Shown piece by piece: positions 1 to 10,163 of a DNA stretch of 64,000 nucleotides. Position numbers and translations under genes: made by a program. The first letter of the stretch is position 1. Each line of letters opens with the position of its first letter. The notes beneath the pieces were generated by a model that saw nothing but the letters and a program-made list of their open reading frames with translations, was not told where the DNA came from and did not search any database. The stretch comes from Magnolia sinica (Eukaryota; Streptophyta; Magnoliopsida; Magnoliales; Magnoliaceae), in contig NC_080588.1 in NCBI RefSeq assembly GCF_029962835.1, forward strand, positions 65,992,001-66,056,000, written 5' to 3'.

Positions 1-426
1 TTTCCCCCACTGATTTTCTAGTTTGCCCCCCTCATATTTCAGTTTGCCCCGTTGTTTTTCTAGTTTGCCCCGCTACTTTTTATGTTTTCCCCACTGATTT
101 TCTAGTTTGCCCCGCTGCTTTTCATGTTTCCCTCGCTGATTTTCTAGTTTGCCCCGCTGCTTTTCATGTTTCCCTCGCTGATTTTCTAGTTTGCCCCGCT
201 CATATTTCAGTTTGCCCCGTTGTTTTTCTCGTTTGCCCCGCTGCTTTTCATGTTTCTCCCGCTGATTTTCTAGTTTACCTCGCTCTTTTTCATGCTTGCC
301 CCGCTCTTTTTCATGTTTGGCCCGCTCATTTTCATGTTTGCCCTGCTAATTTTCATGCTTGCCCTCTCATTTTCATGTTTGCCCCGTTGGATTTCATGTT
401 TGCCCCGCTCATTTTCATGTTTGCAT
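1..426. repeat. 21-bp minisatellite array, block 1
   Basis: About 20 diverged units of 21 bp of the form TTTGCCCCGCTGATTTTCTA+G, with variants ending CATG or CAG instead of CTAG. The array runs off the left edge of the window. Because 21 is a multiple of 3, several frames stay open; this is not evidence for a protein. Confidence 0.93.
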
Positions 427-854
427 GAAAATCATATATGGTACGTTAAGCAAATCATTCTAGTTTGGATCCTTACTCTTGCTCGGGTGGTAGACTCTTA
501 GGAGTTTCAACACCTGATCAAGCGTTCGAGTATCCATAGGTGGTGAAATTCCACTAGTGTGAGTGTGTGGGGGTGTGTGTGCGTGTGTAAAAAAAAAACA
601 AATCATTCTAATTTAGGAGATATGCTTGTTGAATACATGGACAAAGAAATGAATTAAAAGATAAAAAAATATTTTTATATACTTATATATACATATTTAT
701 ATAATTATGTATTAGAGAAAATTGTAAGGGAGAAAAAGTTCTCCCAGAAATATTTTTCTATCTTTTAATTCATTTCTTTGTCTATTTATTTTACAAGCAT
801 ATCTCCTAAACTAGAATGATATACTTAAAGTACCACAAATGATTTTGGGGTAGG
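427..854. mobile_element. Fold-back MITE with long inverted arms, interrupted by a SINE
   Basis: The right arm (about 745-854), read in reverse, gives ATCATTTGTGGTACTTTAAG, ATCATTCTAGTTTAGGAGAT and GCTTGTAAAATAAATAGACA. This matches the left arm (427-466 joined to 615-690) once the SINE at 467-598 is removed. The AT-rich middle (about 690-740) forms the loop. No coding capacity. Confidence 0.7.
467..598 (+). mobile_element. SINE (tRNA-type, B box visible), copy 1
   Basis: GGATCCTTACTCTTGCTCGG... with a box-A-like TGGTAGACTCTTAGG and a box-B-like GCGTTCGAGTATCC. It ends in a GT-rich stretch and an A-run. It is flanked by the 16-bp target duplication CAAATCATTCTARTTT (451-466 and 599-614, one mismatch), which marks target-primed insertion. 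Related copies lie at 2758-2890, 38278-38401 and about 56930-57043. Confidence 0.82.
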
Positions 855-905
855 AGAAGCTAATTTAGCCAACCAACCTCGTTATTTTCCAAGATTCCAT
901 CAGGT
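841..905. repeat. Fragment similar to the gypsy LTR
   Basis: GATTTTGGGGTAG, then GCTAATTTAGCCAACCAACC and GATGGTCG, matches 21835-21935 of the 5' LTR with gaps. In the variable patch it is closer to the 3' LTR (GCTATTTTAGCCAACCAACC at about 27087). Confidence 0.5.
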
Positions 906-975
906 TGATGGTCGAAAATTTATTTTATTCAGTTCGTGGTCAATTTCAATCAATTCGCGGTCAAATTGGAAATTC

Positions 976-1036
976 AATGGGGTAAACATGAAATTGAGCG
1001 AGGCAAACATGAAGTTGAGCGAGGTAAACATAGGTC
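976..1036. repeat. 21-bp minisatellite, short inverted block
   Basis: Three units in the opposite orientation to block 1 (GGTAAACATGAAATTGAGCG type). Confidence 0.85.
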
Positions 1037-1044
1037 TACGTTTA

Positions 1045-1314
1045 AAAGGACATGTATCAGCAATCCCATGGATCTTAAAACAATCTACTAACATCACCAT
1101 TATTACCTTAAAATTGATCTCATCCCTTGGTTGGACGGATTGGAAGGTAAAATCCTGGGATATGCTGGGCATGCCAAATAGACCCAGTGAACTTGTCCCG
1201 AGTTATAGCAATTCCATAAATCTTTTTCCAATCCACTAACACCAAAATTCATTACCTTAAAATCCATCTCATCCCTCCTAATCCCATGGGATTCTCTCGG
1301 CTAAATAGGCCCTT
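1045..1314. mobile_element. Tourist-like MITE remnant
   Basis: Contains two diverged copies of the CCTTAAAATTGATCTCATCCC / CCCATGG module found in the element at 58005-58399, here inverted. The right end reads AAATAGGCCC followed by TTA. The left end is lost. Confidence 0.55.
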
Positions 1315-1394
1315 ACTGGAACGGAGTGAAGAAGGGGGGTGAAAACGGCAACAGTGAAAGCAACGCAATGGAAAGAGATGAAAGAAACGGGACT

Positions 1395-1536
1395 GAAATC
1401 AGCGGGGCAAACATGGAATTGAGCATGGCAAACTAGAAAATCAGCGGGGAAAATATGAAATTGAGCGGGGGAAACTAGAAAATCAGCGGGGCAAACTAGG
1501 AAATCAGCAGGGCAAACATGAAATTGAGCGAGGGAG
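1395..1536. repeat. 21-bp minisatellite, inverted block
   Basis: About seven units in inverted orientation, alternating GGGGCAAACATG and GGCAAACTAGAAAATCAG types. Confidence 0.9.
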
Positions 1537-1589
1537 TTAGTTAGTACGCTCTCATTGTACTAAGTAAACTCAGTTGGGCTCACATTGAA

Positions 1590-1948
1590 TATATGTAGTA
1601 TATCCACGCCGTCCATCCGTTTTTCCATCTAATTTTAGCGGTTTAGCCCCAAATTGAAGCATATCAAAAGATCAAGTGGATCATACCACGGGAAACAGTG
1701 GGGATAATGATTTCCACCATTGAAACCATAGTGGGCCCAATAATGATGTTTGTTTGTTATAAAACTTATTCATAAGATCATACGGACATGGATTAATAGA
1801 AAACACAATTATAAGCTTGATCCAAAACTTCTATGGCCCCTAAGAAATGATCAACATTAGAAGTTCAATTCAAAATTTCATTTAGTGTGGTCCATTTGAA
1901 CATTGGATACGTTTAGATTTATCTGTTCAAGCCATGAAATTATCTATT
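1590..1948. mobile_element. Mutator-like MITE fragment (GGGCCCAC family)
   Basis: Carries the family blocks TATCCACGCCGTCCATCC, ATCAAGTGGATCATACCAC, GCTTGATCCAAAACTTCTAT and GTGTGGTCCATTTGAAC. It is cut off on the right by the minisatellite that starts at 1951. About 16 copies or fragments of this family occur in the window. Confidence 0.75.
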
Positions 1949-1950
1949 AA

Positions 1951-2757
1951 GTTTGCCCCGCTGATTGTCTAGTTTGCCCCACTCAATTTCATGTTACCCC
2001 ACTGATTTCCTAGTTTGCCCCACTGATTTTCTAGTTTGCCCCGCTGATTTTCTAGTTTCCCCCGCTCAATTTCATGTTTGCCTCCATGATTTTCTAGTTT
2101 GCCCCGCTGATTTTCTAGTTTGCCACGCTGATTTTCTAGTTTCCCCTGCTCAATTTCATGTTTGCCCCGCTGATTTCCTAGTTTGCCCCGCTGATTTTCT
2201 AGTTTCCCCCGCTCAATTTCATGTTTGCCTAGTTGATTTCCTAGTTCGCCCCGCTGATTTTCTAGTTTTCCCCTCCCAATTTCATGTTTGCCCCGCTGAT
2301 TTTCTAGTTTCCCTCCCTCAATTTCATGTTTGCCCCGCTGATTACCTAGTTTGCCCCGCTGATTTTCTAGTTTGCCCCGCTGATTTTCTAGTTTCCCATA
2401 CTCAATTTCATGTTTGCCTCGCTGATTTTCTAATTTATCTCGCTAATTTTCTAGTTTCCCCCACTCATTTTCATGTTTCCCCCGCTAATTTTCTAGTTTC
2501 CCCCACTCATTTTCATGTTTCCCCCGCTGATTTTCTAGTTTCCTCCGCTCAATTCATGTTTCCTCCGCTGTTTTTCTAGTTTGCCCCGCTCATATTTCAG
2601 TTTACCCTGCTGTTTTTCTAGTTTGCCCCGCTCATATTTCAATTTGCCCCGCTGATTTTCTAGTTTCCCCCGCTCATTTTCATGCTTGCCCCACTGATTT
2701 TCATGCTTGCCCCACTCATTTACATGCTTGCTCTACTAATTTTCATGCTTCTCCCGC
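1951..2757. repeat. 21-bp minisatellite array, block 4 (about 38 units)
   Basis: The longest array. Units fall into two types, one ending CTGATTTTCTAG and one ending CTCAATTTCATG. The second type is usually introduced by TTTCCCCC rather than TTTGCCCC and recurs every two to four units, giving a loose higher-order repeat of about 63-84 bp. A 204-codon frame (1965-2579) is open only because the period is 21; it begins at TTG, not ATG. Confidence 0.95.
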
Positions 2758-3055
2758 TAGTTTAGGATTCTTACTCTTACTCGGGTGGTAGACTCTTAGG
2801 AGTTTCAACACCCGGTCAAGTGTTCGAGTATCCATACGTGGTGAAATTCTATTAGTGTGAGTGCATGGGGGTGTGTGTGCATGTGTTAAAAAAAAGAGAA
2901 AAAAACATTCTAATTTATGAGAGTTAAATATGCTTGTTTAATAAATAGACACAAAAATGAATTAAAAGATAGAAAAATATTTTTATATACTTATATATAC
3001 ATATTTACATAATTATGTATTAGAGAAAAATGTAGGAGAGAAAAAGTTCTCTCTA
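2758..3055 (+). repeat. SINE copy 2 with duplicated flank
   Basis: A second SINE copy (about 2760-2890, with GGGTGGTAGACTCTTAGGAG and GTGTTCGAGTATCC) is followed by the same AT-rich flank that follows copy 1 (ATGAATTAAAAGATAGAAAA..., compare 600-740). The shared flank shows this is a segmental copy of 467-745, not an independent insertion. Confidence 0.75.
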
Positions 3056-3139
3056 TTAATATTAAAAAAAAAAAAAAACTAGACAGCCGCGGCACTGCCG
3101 CCGAACTGTCTGTGCCTTTCTTTTTTTTGCTAGGTTGCT

Positions 3140-3600
3140 TTCATGGGTCCCATCATGATGTCTGTGTTATATCCAAACTGTCCATCTATTTGGTGAGCTC
3201 ATATTAAGGCTTGAGAAAAAAAAGAAAAGATAGATCTAACTATCAAGTGGACCACATTGTAAAAGGTAGTGGGGAATTGAACGTCTACCATTGAAACGCT
3301 TTCAGGGGTTAATGAAGTTTTGGATCATTATGAAATTTGTTTTTCCTCTTCATCTAGGTCTTTGTGACCTTATGAATGAACTTAGATGGGGAGGATTTCT
3401 CACAAACATCACAGTGGGCCCCAACTTAGACGGGGGAGGATTTCTAATGGTTGACGCTCATTCAACACGGTTTCCTGTAATATGGTACACTTAAGATTTG
3501 GATATACCTCATTTTTTGTCTCATACCATAAAATGATCTGCAAAAATATATGGACGGCATGGATGAAAAGCATAAATCATGGTGGGGCCCACAGACCACG
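3140..3600. mobile_element. Mutator-like MITE arm (GGGCCCAC family)
   Basis: Begins GGGTCCCATCATGATGTCTGTG and ends ATCATGGTGGGGCCCACAG. Internally it holds the ATCAAGTGGACCACATTG and TTTTGGATCATTATGAAATT blocks shared with 52868-53335 and 58690-59125. Confidence 0.75.
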
Positions 3601-3654
3601 ACGATCCGCCATTGGCGGTTGGCAGGCGGAGTAGCCAATCCGTTTCTTTGAAAA

Positions 3655-3783
3655 GGAGGGGTATTTTCGTCCTGTAATTTGTCGTCCGTACGAGGAGGTC
3701 TAAGTGAGTATGTTAAGTTTGTATTGTTTCAAGAATATCCAATGGATAAAAGGTGGGGTCCACAGTCGTAAATTTCTCACTCG
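3655..3783. mobile_element. Terminal segment of the composite inverted-repeat element
   Basis: GGGGTATTTTCGTCC ... CAATGGATAAAAGGTGGGGT+CCACAGTCGTAAATTTC closely matches the right end of the composite at 55280-55402. The left-edge minisatellite region is therefore probably a second, rearranged copy of that element. Confidence 0.6.
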
Positions 3784-3827
3784 TAAATCCCAACCGTGGC
3801 TACTGGGAAATCGAATCGTACTGAGTA

Positions 3828-4320
3828 ACCTTTGTAGGGCCCACCGTAAATTTTGTAGTTTATCCACGCCGTCCATCCCTTTTTCCATATCATTTTAAGG
3901 GTTGAACCCAAAATAGAAGCATATATAATGCTCAAGTGTACCTTACCACAGGAAACAGTGGGAATAATGATTTCAACGGTTGAAATCTTCCTAACGCGTG
4001 CAGTAATGTTTATTTTTCATCCAACCTGTTCATAAGATCACACAGACATGGATGAAGGGAAAACACATATATCATCTTGATCCAAAACTTCCCACGAGAA
4101 CTTTTCAACGGTAGATAGACATTCAATTCAAATTGTTTCCTGTAGTGTGGTCCATTTGAGCTTTGGATATGTTTCATTTCTGGGATCAACCCCTAAAATT
4201 ATCTGATAAAATGGATGGACAGAGTGGATAACATATATAAATTACAATGGGCCCCATATAGTTTATTCATTACGCTCACCGAGTTCCCCAGTACGCAATC
4301 CACTTCGGTTAATCGAGGGG
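3828..4320. mobile_element. Mutator-like MITE (GGGCCCAC family)
   Basis: GTAGGGCCCACCGTAAATTT ... TATCCACGCCGTCCATCC ... GGATGGACAGAGTGGATAAC ... ACAATGGGCCCC, nearly self-complementary. Outer ends resemble TACTGAGTAAC / inverted TACTGGGGAACTC. Confidence 0.75.
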
Positions 4321-4950
4321 GAGGATTTCCGGATTAGTTATAGTAAAAAAAATGGTTCTTTTATTTTCTTTTTTTGTCTGTACTTATACTCTGTAGGAGT
4401 GTAGGACTATGATGGTTTTAACTCATCCATCCAGACATAAGTCAAGCCGGCCAAATCAGGGAACTCACTTCTTCGGATAGGTAATGGCAGATCATTGATT
4501 GGATGGTCGGACTACTTGTTAGAAATTCTCGCTGTCCCTGATGCAATATCCTGAAATTTCTGCCCACTAGTGAATACACGAACTGAGAACTGAATTGTCA
4601 TTGATGCAATATCCGAAATTCCTGCGCATGAGTATAAATACGAACTGAATTGTCTAGATTAGGGGCAATTAGATTAAAAAGTTATGGGTAGTTTGGATGT
4701 TTATAATTTTTTTTTATTGTAAACGCATTATATCTAAAAAGAGTTTAAATTATAATCAATTTATATGCTATTCCGTTAAGTTTTTAAGTGGTAATATGTT
4801 TACATGTAAATAAATTGTGTGTTTGGCTAGCCTTAAAGTATTTACAGGGAATAAAGTAGGTATTCATATCATAAAACTTGGGTAGTAAGCTTTCCAAAAT
4901 TTGCAAATCACAATAAAAGTTATTTGATTTTTTTAGAGACCTAAGAGAGC
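4321..4950. other. Unassigned intergenic sequence
   Basis: No gene, RNA or recognisable repeat seen. AT-rich, with a local direct duplication (CAATATCCTGAAATTTCTGC / CAATATCCGAAATTCCTGC) around 4543-4625. Confidence 0.5.
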
Positions 4951-4954
4951 ATTA

Positions 4955-5195
4955 ACCGGTGCACTCACTTATAGTAAGTTATGTTTTTACAAAGTTTGAG
5001 TTAGAGTTTGATTCTGAAACTTCTTCATGATATCGCTATTAGGATTGTAAATTCATTTTTATCATTAATCAATTTATTTTAAATTTTATTAGAATTTATT
5101 TTTATTTTCCCTATTTTCCTCATGGATTCGAAGAACCTCTATGAGGAGTCCAGAGAAGCTATGTGGATTTGGAGTAATTATCCCGTGAGTAAGAC
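4955..5195 (+). repeat. Degenerate LTR fragment related to the CRM-like element
   Basis: CTTATAGTAAG ... ATCAATTTATTTTAAATTTT+ATTAGAATTTATTTTTATTT ... GAGGAGTCCAGAGAAGCT ... GGATTTGGAGTAATTATCC matches the last 200 bp of the LTR (compare 22140-22375). It has lost the terminal TGCGTCA. The following 500 bases (5196-5730) hold nothing I recognise. Confidence 0.7.
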
Positions 5196-5732
5196 GGTGA
5201 TCTAACTCATCAAGTCCATCCCTGAAAAATTCAAAACAGTGGTGCCAATGGCCTCATTTACATTAATCCAGATGATTAAAATCCTGCCATTCGTTTTGTA
5301 TGGGTGAATCTTGAAAATAAGCCTTATCAGATGATCCACACTATCTGACTTTAAGGATGAATTGAGGCGTCCACCGTTTTGTTTTAACCATCCATTCGAT
5401 AACCACCGATTGGAAGGTTTGTATTGGCCAAGCACTCTGAATTTTAGCCTACAAAAGCTACGGGCAATGGCCCACAAAAGGAACCATTGATCAGATCGTT
5501 AGGATTGTTCAAACCATATGATCTTTCTGGTACAAGATGTGGTGATTGAATGGAGGGGCCAGATAAACAGCAGTTGCATAGACTGGATGGTGGAGAAACT
5601 GGGATGGCTTATGCAATGAGTTTTCTCTGTAGTTTTAATTTGCAAACGTTCATTCCTCGGGATAAAATCATGTTGAGTTATTACAGTTTTCCTGAATTCC
5701 CAGTTCAGGAAATTACTAAAACATACTTGGCC

Positions 5733-6245
5733 TGTTTGGATGCACCCTCCAAGGGGTGTTTGAAGCCTGAACGCCATTTTCATCCACATGGCAGTTGATG
5801 ATGTGCGTTTGGATGCACTTTGCAAACCAGTCTCATGTCCTGCTCGACAAAATAGGCAATAAAACACCTATTCAACTGGCTTTTGCCAAGGCAACAGCAG
5901 GCTTGAAAACCTTTTCTTAGGAAACCCTTTTGAGGAAGTGGGTCCAAACGGCCCCTCGTATAAAAAAAAAAACAGACAAAAACAGAGATTCTGAATAGAT
6001 TTAAGAACAAGAAGATCCCAGGCATCCAATCTTTGGTCACTTTTCAATGAATGGGGATCACGTACCTTTTCTTCTTCACAGATAATATTTTGAGCATGGT
6101 CCATCATGATGGGACCCACTGGATCAATGGAATGGATCACCAGACCATAGACCCCACTTGTGGGCTACTCTGGGTATCCTCCTATTGAAGTCATTTCCAC
6201 TTTTAGGATAACAATTGCAATTCAATTTGACAGTGCATCCAAACA
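5733..6245. mobile_element. MITE with TGTTTGGATGCAC ends
   Basis: Perfect 13-bp inverted ends at 5733-5745 and 6233-6245 enclose about 500 bp with further TTTGGATGCACTTTG similarity inside (5808-5822). No coding capacity. Superfamily uncertain; the TTTGGAT ends resemble Tourist or hAT MITEs. Confidence 0.5.
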
Positions 6246-6359
6246 CTCCCCAAATCCACCAAATTTATTATGTAATATTATATATTTTGTACCTTATTCT
6301 CAGAGTATCAAGATTATTTCTCCAAGATAATCTATCTCAAAGCATTAAACTTAGATAAA

Positions 6360-6590
6360 GGAAAATAGACTTAGATGGTTTCGTCATGTGCAATGGAGAC
6401 AGAACCACACCGGTTAGAATGAGTTTCGAAGGCTCTAAAAGGCAAGTGGAAGGTGTAAAAGGTTGTGGATGGAAGCAGTGAAAAAATACTTAATGACCTA
6501 TGGTGTAAATGAAGGTATGATGGAATGGTGGAACAGGAATCATAGCTGACCCAATTAACTGGGATTTGGCTTAGATGATGATGATCACCT
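6360..6590 (+). mobile_element. RTE-type LINE 3' remnant
   Basis: Broken plus-strand frames read RLRWFRHVQWR, WMEAVKKYLM, MMEWWNR and GLDDDDH. This is the C-terminal pattern of plant RTE-like reverse transcriptases, followed by the characteristic GATGATGATGATCA tail. Several stops; 5' truncated. Confidence 0.65.
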
Positions 6591-6770
6591 TGAAATGGCA
6601 AAAGACAACATGCTACACTTATACCACATCAGTAGATTTCTGAACCTTCTCAAAAGGCTGCAGTGCTTGAAGCAAAACGGCGACAATTATTGTCCATCAG
6701 GCTAGCACTCCTAAGTGTGAAGTGACCCATTTCATTCACTTGGCGGGCCACACTGTAGATGAACCACCAG

Positions 6771-6853
6771 ACACACACAGACACACACACACACACACCC
6801 CTCCCTCCCTCCACACACACATACACACACACACACACACCCCTCCCTCCCTC

Positions 6854-6917
<64 letters not shown>

Positions 6918-6950
6918 GTGTGTGTGTGTGTGTCTGTCTGTCTGTCTATA
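6771..6950. repeat. Compound microsatellite (CA)n-(CCCT)n-(CT)n-(TG)n-(TGTC)n
   Basis: Two near-copies of a CA block plus CCCTCCCTCCCTCCA, then 16 bp or more each of CA, CT, CA, TG and CTGT repeats. The CA and TG runs are complementary and can pair. Frames across it code only His/Thr or Val/Cys runs. From 6951 to 7890 I see no gene or repeat apart from a short GA run near 7767. Confidence 0.95.
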
Positions 6951-7892
6951 CATAAAATATATTTCTCTTGCGTGAACTCTTTCATATCTTCACTAAAATT
7001 AAAACCAGAGAGAAAATACTCAAACAGAAAGATGGATCTTATCATCCGTACAGCCAAGACTTTGAATTCGAGGCAAGTTATATATTGCATGGTATCTGTC
7101 AATATATACATTTCAGTGGAGTAATATAATGCAAAGGTTCCACTTGCTTTAGCAATGCAAGTGCTAACATTTTCCATCCATGTTATTATATGGTATTCCT
7201 GCAGAAAATTTCACCTCATGTATCCCCATTAAATGAAGACATCAGAGCCACATTTCCTCTGCACAAACAAAAAATACAATCAATCGATGATGAGAAAACG
7301 AATACAGACCAATAATAGTAACCGCATAGCGTATTTTGTTAGGCTCGAGGCATTGTAAGTATGAGACATTATACAATGAATGACCAGGTAACATGGGCAT
7401 GTTGAGCTCAATTTAGGCAAATGCTGAGTTTAGGCCGATCTCCGGTGTGATCCAGACCGCTCAGCTGGTGATGGAACATGCTGCAAAAATCTCCTCCAAC
7501 AGAAGATCCTGTCTGATTGGTACCCGCAATCAGACTTTCAAACGAACTAACTCACCAAGGTCCACATTTGATGATCATGCAGTTAAGATCACTGATGGAG
7601 AAGATTTTTTGGGGGGCCTGACCCATTCATTATATGCCCACAATAGGGATGACAGCATTTTGGTGGATTTTTCTTGAAGGCGCATTTCGGTCATTTGTTT
7701 AGAAGGGGTTCAAAATAATCTGGAAGTCATAATACTGGGTTGGCAATTTGTGAATCCTTTTCAGAGAGAGAGAGAGAGAAAGAGAAGGTGATTGGCATGT
7801 TCAAGCAATCAGGGGTATTCAATCATTTGTGATAATGACAAGTGCCTATCTTTATGATCTCCAAAAGGATTAGTCAAAGCGTGAGTCATGCC

Positions 7893-8400
7893 ATAGTTCT
7901 AAAACTCTGTGCGTCAACTTGAAACTTGGCAGAATTAACCCAAAACGGGCAGATTTCAAGCTAAGCCTCTGGTAACTCACTTCTGATCGTGACGCGGTCT
8001 GGACTCAACAAAACTCACCAAGTCTACCTGAAAACTCGGTCAACTTGATATGATTTGTCATGACCTGGACCAAGTCACTCACCCAGTCAACCAGTCAACT
8101 TCTTTCATTTTTGCTATAAAAAAATACATATGCCACCCTATGAATTCAATCTCCAGATGTATAGGAAACAAGACCATGCACCTTACCAGCGCAGCATGAG
8201 CTGGAGTTTTCGTTTGAGTTCAACAATTTTATCTATTTTTATTAATGTTTTTAAATATTTATAACTATTATAGATTTTATAATTTAACTGATTAGATATC
8301 GAGTCAAAGCAAGGAAAGACTTGGTTAAGTCTATGGATCAACCCAACCCTATTGGCCATCGAGTCAAGTCGAGTCGACTTTTCAGGTTTTTGAACAATGA
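7893..8400. mobile_element. Possible hAT-like non-autonomous element
   Basis: Starts TAGTTCTAAAACTC and ends CTTTTCAGGTTTTTGAACAA, which are imperfect inverted ends. The interior is rich in GAGTCAA / TTGACTC motifs in both orientations. No coding frame; no clean 8-bp duplication seen. Confidence 0.45.
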
Positions 8401-8560
8401 TTCATTCTCCACCCAAAAAAAGAAAAGAAAAAGGAAAAAAGAAGGATAATTCATAAAAAGCATCTGAAAATCATGGCTTTGATTGCCATTGGATTCATAT
8501 CCAATGAGCATCTCAAGCCTCGGCAGAGAAGCTGCATACCTTGTATAATAAGATCCTTCT

Positions 8561-10127
8561 TCAGTCCTTGTACTTCATTGTTGCTTTCTCAAACCCAATT
8601 GTTGGGAATTGTTTGGCGTACTCCTCAACCTCGTGGCGGAGCTTTGCTATCTCAGACTGGATGGGAGAGCTTGTCTGTAATGTGGCCAAGAAGTCCTTCA
8701 ACTTTGACCCACCTGATTGATAGAAAACCACGTCGAGTATGCCTATATTAGTAAATTTTCCAAGACATACATACAAACCTGCATATGCCTGCAATGTAGT
8801 TGTCTAAAGCCCCACAAATGTGTGGAGCCCTGCCCATCCACACGCAAGCATGCATGCCAATATGCATACTTGCGGGATCCGAGCTTTCCATCAGGTGTGC
8901 CAAACTGTTTTGACCTTTTGCCTGACAATCATGCCATTTCCTTCTCCGGGTGAACCACCCCGTACAAAAACCAATGGATGGCTGGAAAAAATTTGTTTCA
9001 GCCGTCCACTTGTTTAGTACACTGAGGCCCTCCTGGAGAGTGGGACCGCATGAATTTTAGGTGAAAGATCTAAACAGTGAGGCACACCTTATGGAAAGCT
9101 TCGATCATGCACATGTGCATCGGCGTGTAGATGGGCAGTGTTCTACCAGTGCTTGGGCTAGGTAAACATCTGCATGTTATATGTAGTGCATAGAAGTATG
9201 AACAAGTCAAGGGATGCATGTATGTGAAATGATGAAAGATGGGTACCTTTGGTTTCTGCCTTGATCTTCAAGGCTATCTTAACAGCTGTGTCAAAAAAGT
9301 CAGCCACCTTTGCAAAATCCTCCTCAACGAATCCCCTAGATGTGAGGGCAGGGGTTCCTGAATCAGCACAAAGGAGACGTCAACCCAAATTGATCGAGGG
9401 TGTGTTTGGATGCCTCACAATTCATTCAATTACATATAGAAGAAATAAACAAAGAGGGGCAGCGCCATTTTAATTCATAATGATGACCAAACATCTAATT
9501 GCAAGTCCTTGCATTTCAAGTTGGTTATGAAACTGATAGTAATTGCGATCTGGGGTCTATCCAGTATGAATAGTTCGGGCTAACCACTTGGGTCATTTAC
9601 TCTTTATTGAATTGAATGATTATGTTCAATACAAGCAATTAAAGAATCCAAATGCAGCCTAAATGCGCATTGAACAGATACAAGCTGTTCAAGAAGAGGC
9701 CTGTACCCATCCGAATGCCACCAGGAACCATTGCAGACACGTCGCCAGGAACAGTGTTTTTGTTAGCTGCAATATGGACCAACTCCAACACCTTTTCAAC
9801 TCTAGAGCCATCAATCCCCTGGGCAGAGAAACACAAAAACCAAGATGAAAAAAATTGCAACAGCATTGTTAAAGAGAGCAATTTCATCAACCTCCTGATT
9901 TTCTTTTCATTTTTTTTTTCTTTTTTCTTTCTATAAATTTTTACCTGTGAACATCTCCCTCCCTCTTTCTATCTCTATTTTACAATAGAACAAATATACT
10001 TTACTGACCTTGTTCTTCAGATTCACCAAGACCAAATGGTTTTCTGTTCCACCAGAGACGAGATCATAGCCTTTCTCTGTTAAGCTCTGAAAATAAGCCC
10101 AATCAGAAGTTATAAGAGTAAGGGTAG

Positions 10128-10163
<36 letters not shown>

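Noticed and set aside
1-426. CRISPR-like regular repeat
   Set aside because: The units are contiguous with no unique spacers, and the genome is a plant; this is a minisatellite.
1965-2579. 204-codon open frame with CPADFLV / CPAQFHV heptads
   Set aside because: It is the 21-bp minisatellite read in a frame that stays open because the period is seven codons. It begins at TTG, other frames and the other strand are also open, and no splice or promoter context exists.
6650-7177. Open frames on both strands over the CA/TG region
   Set aside because: Low-complexity microsatellite translations (His-Thr or Val-Cys runs).
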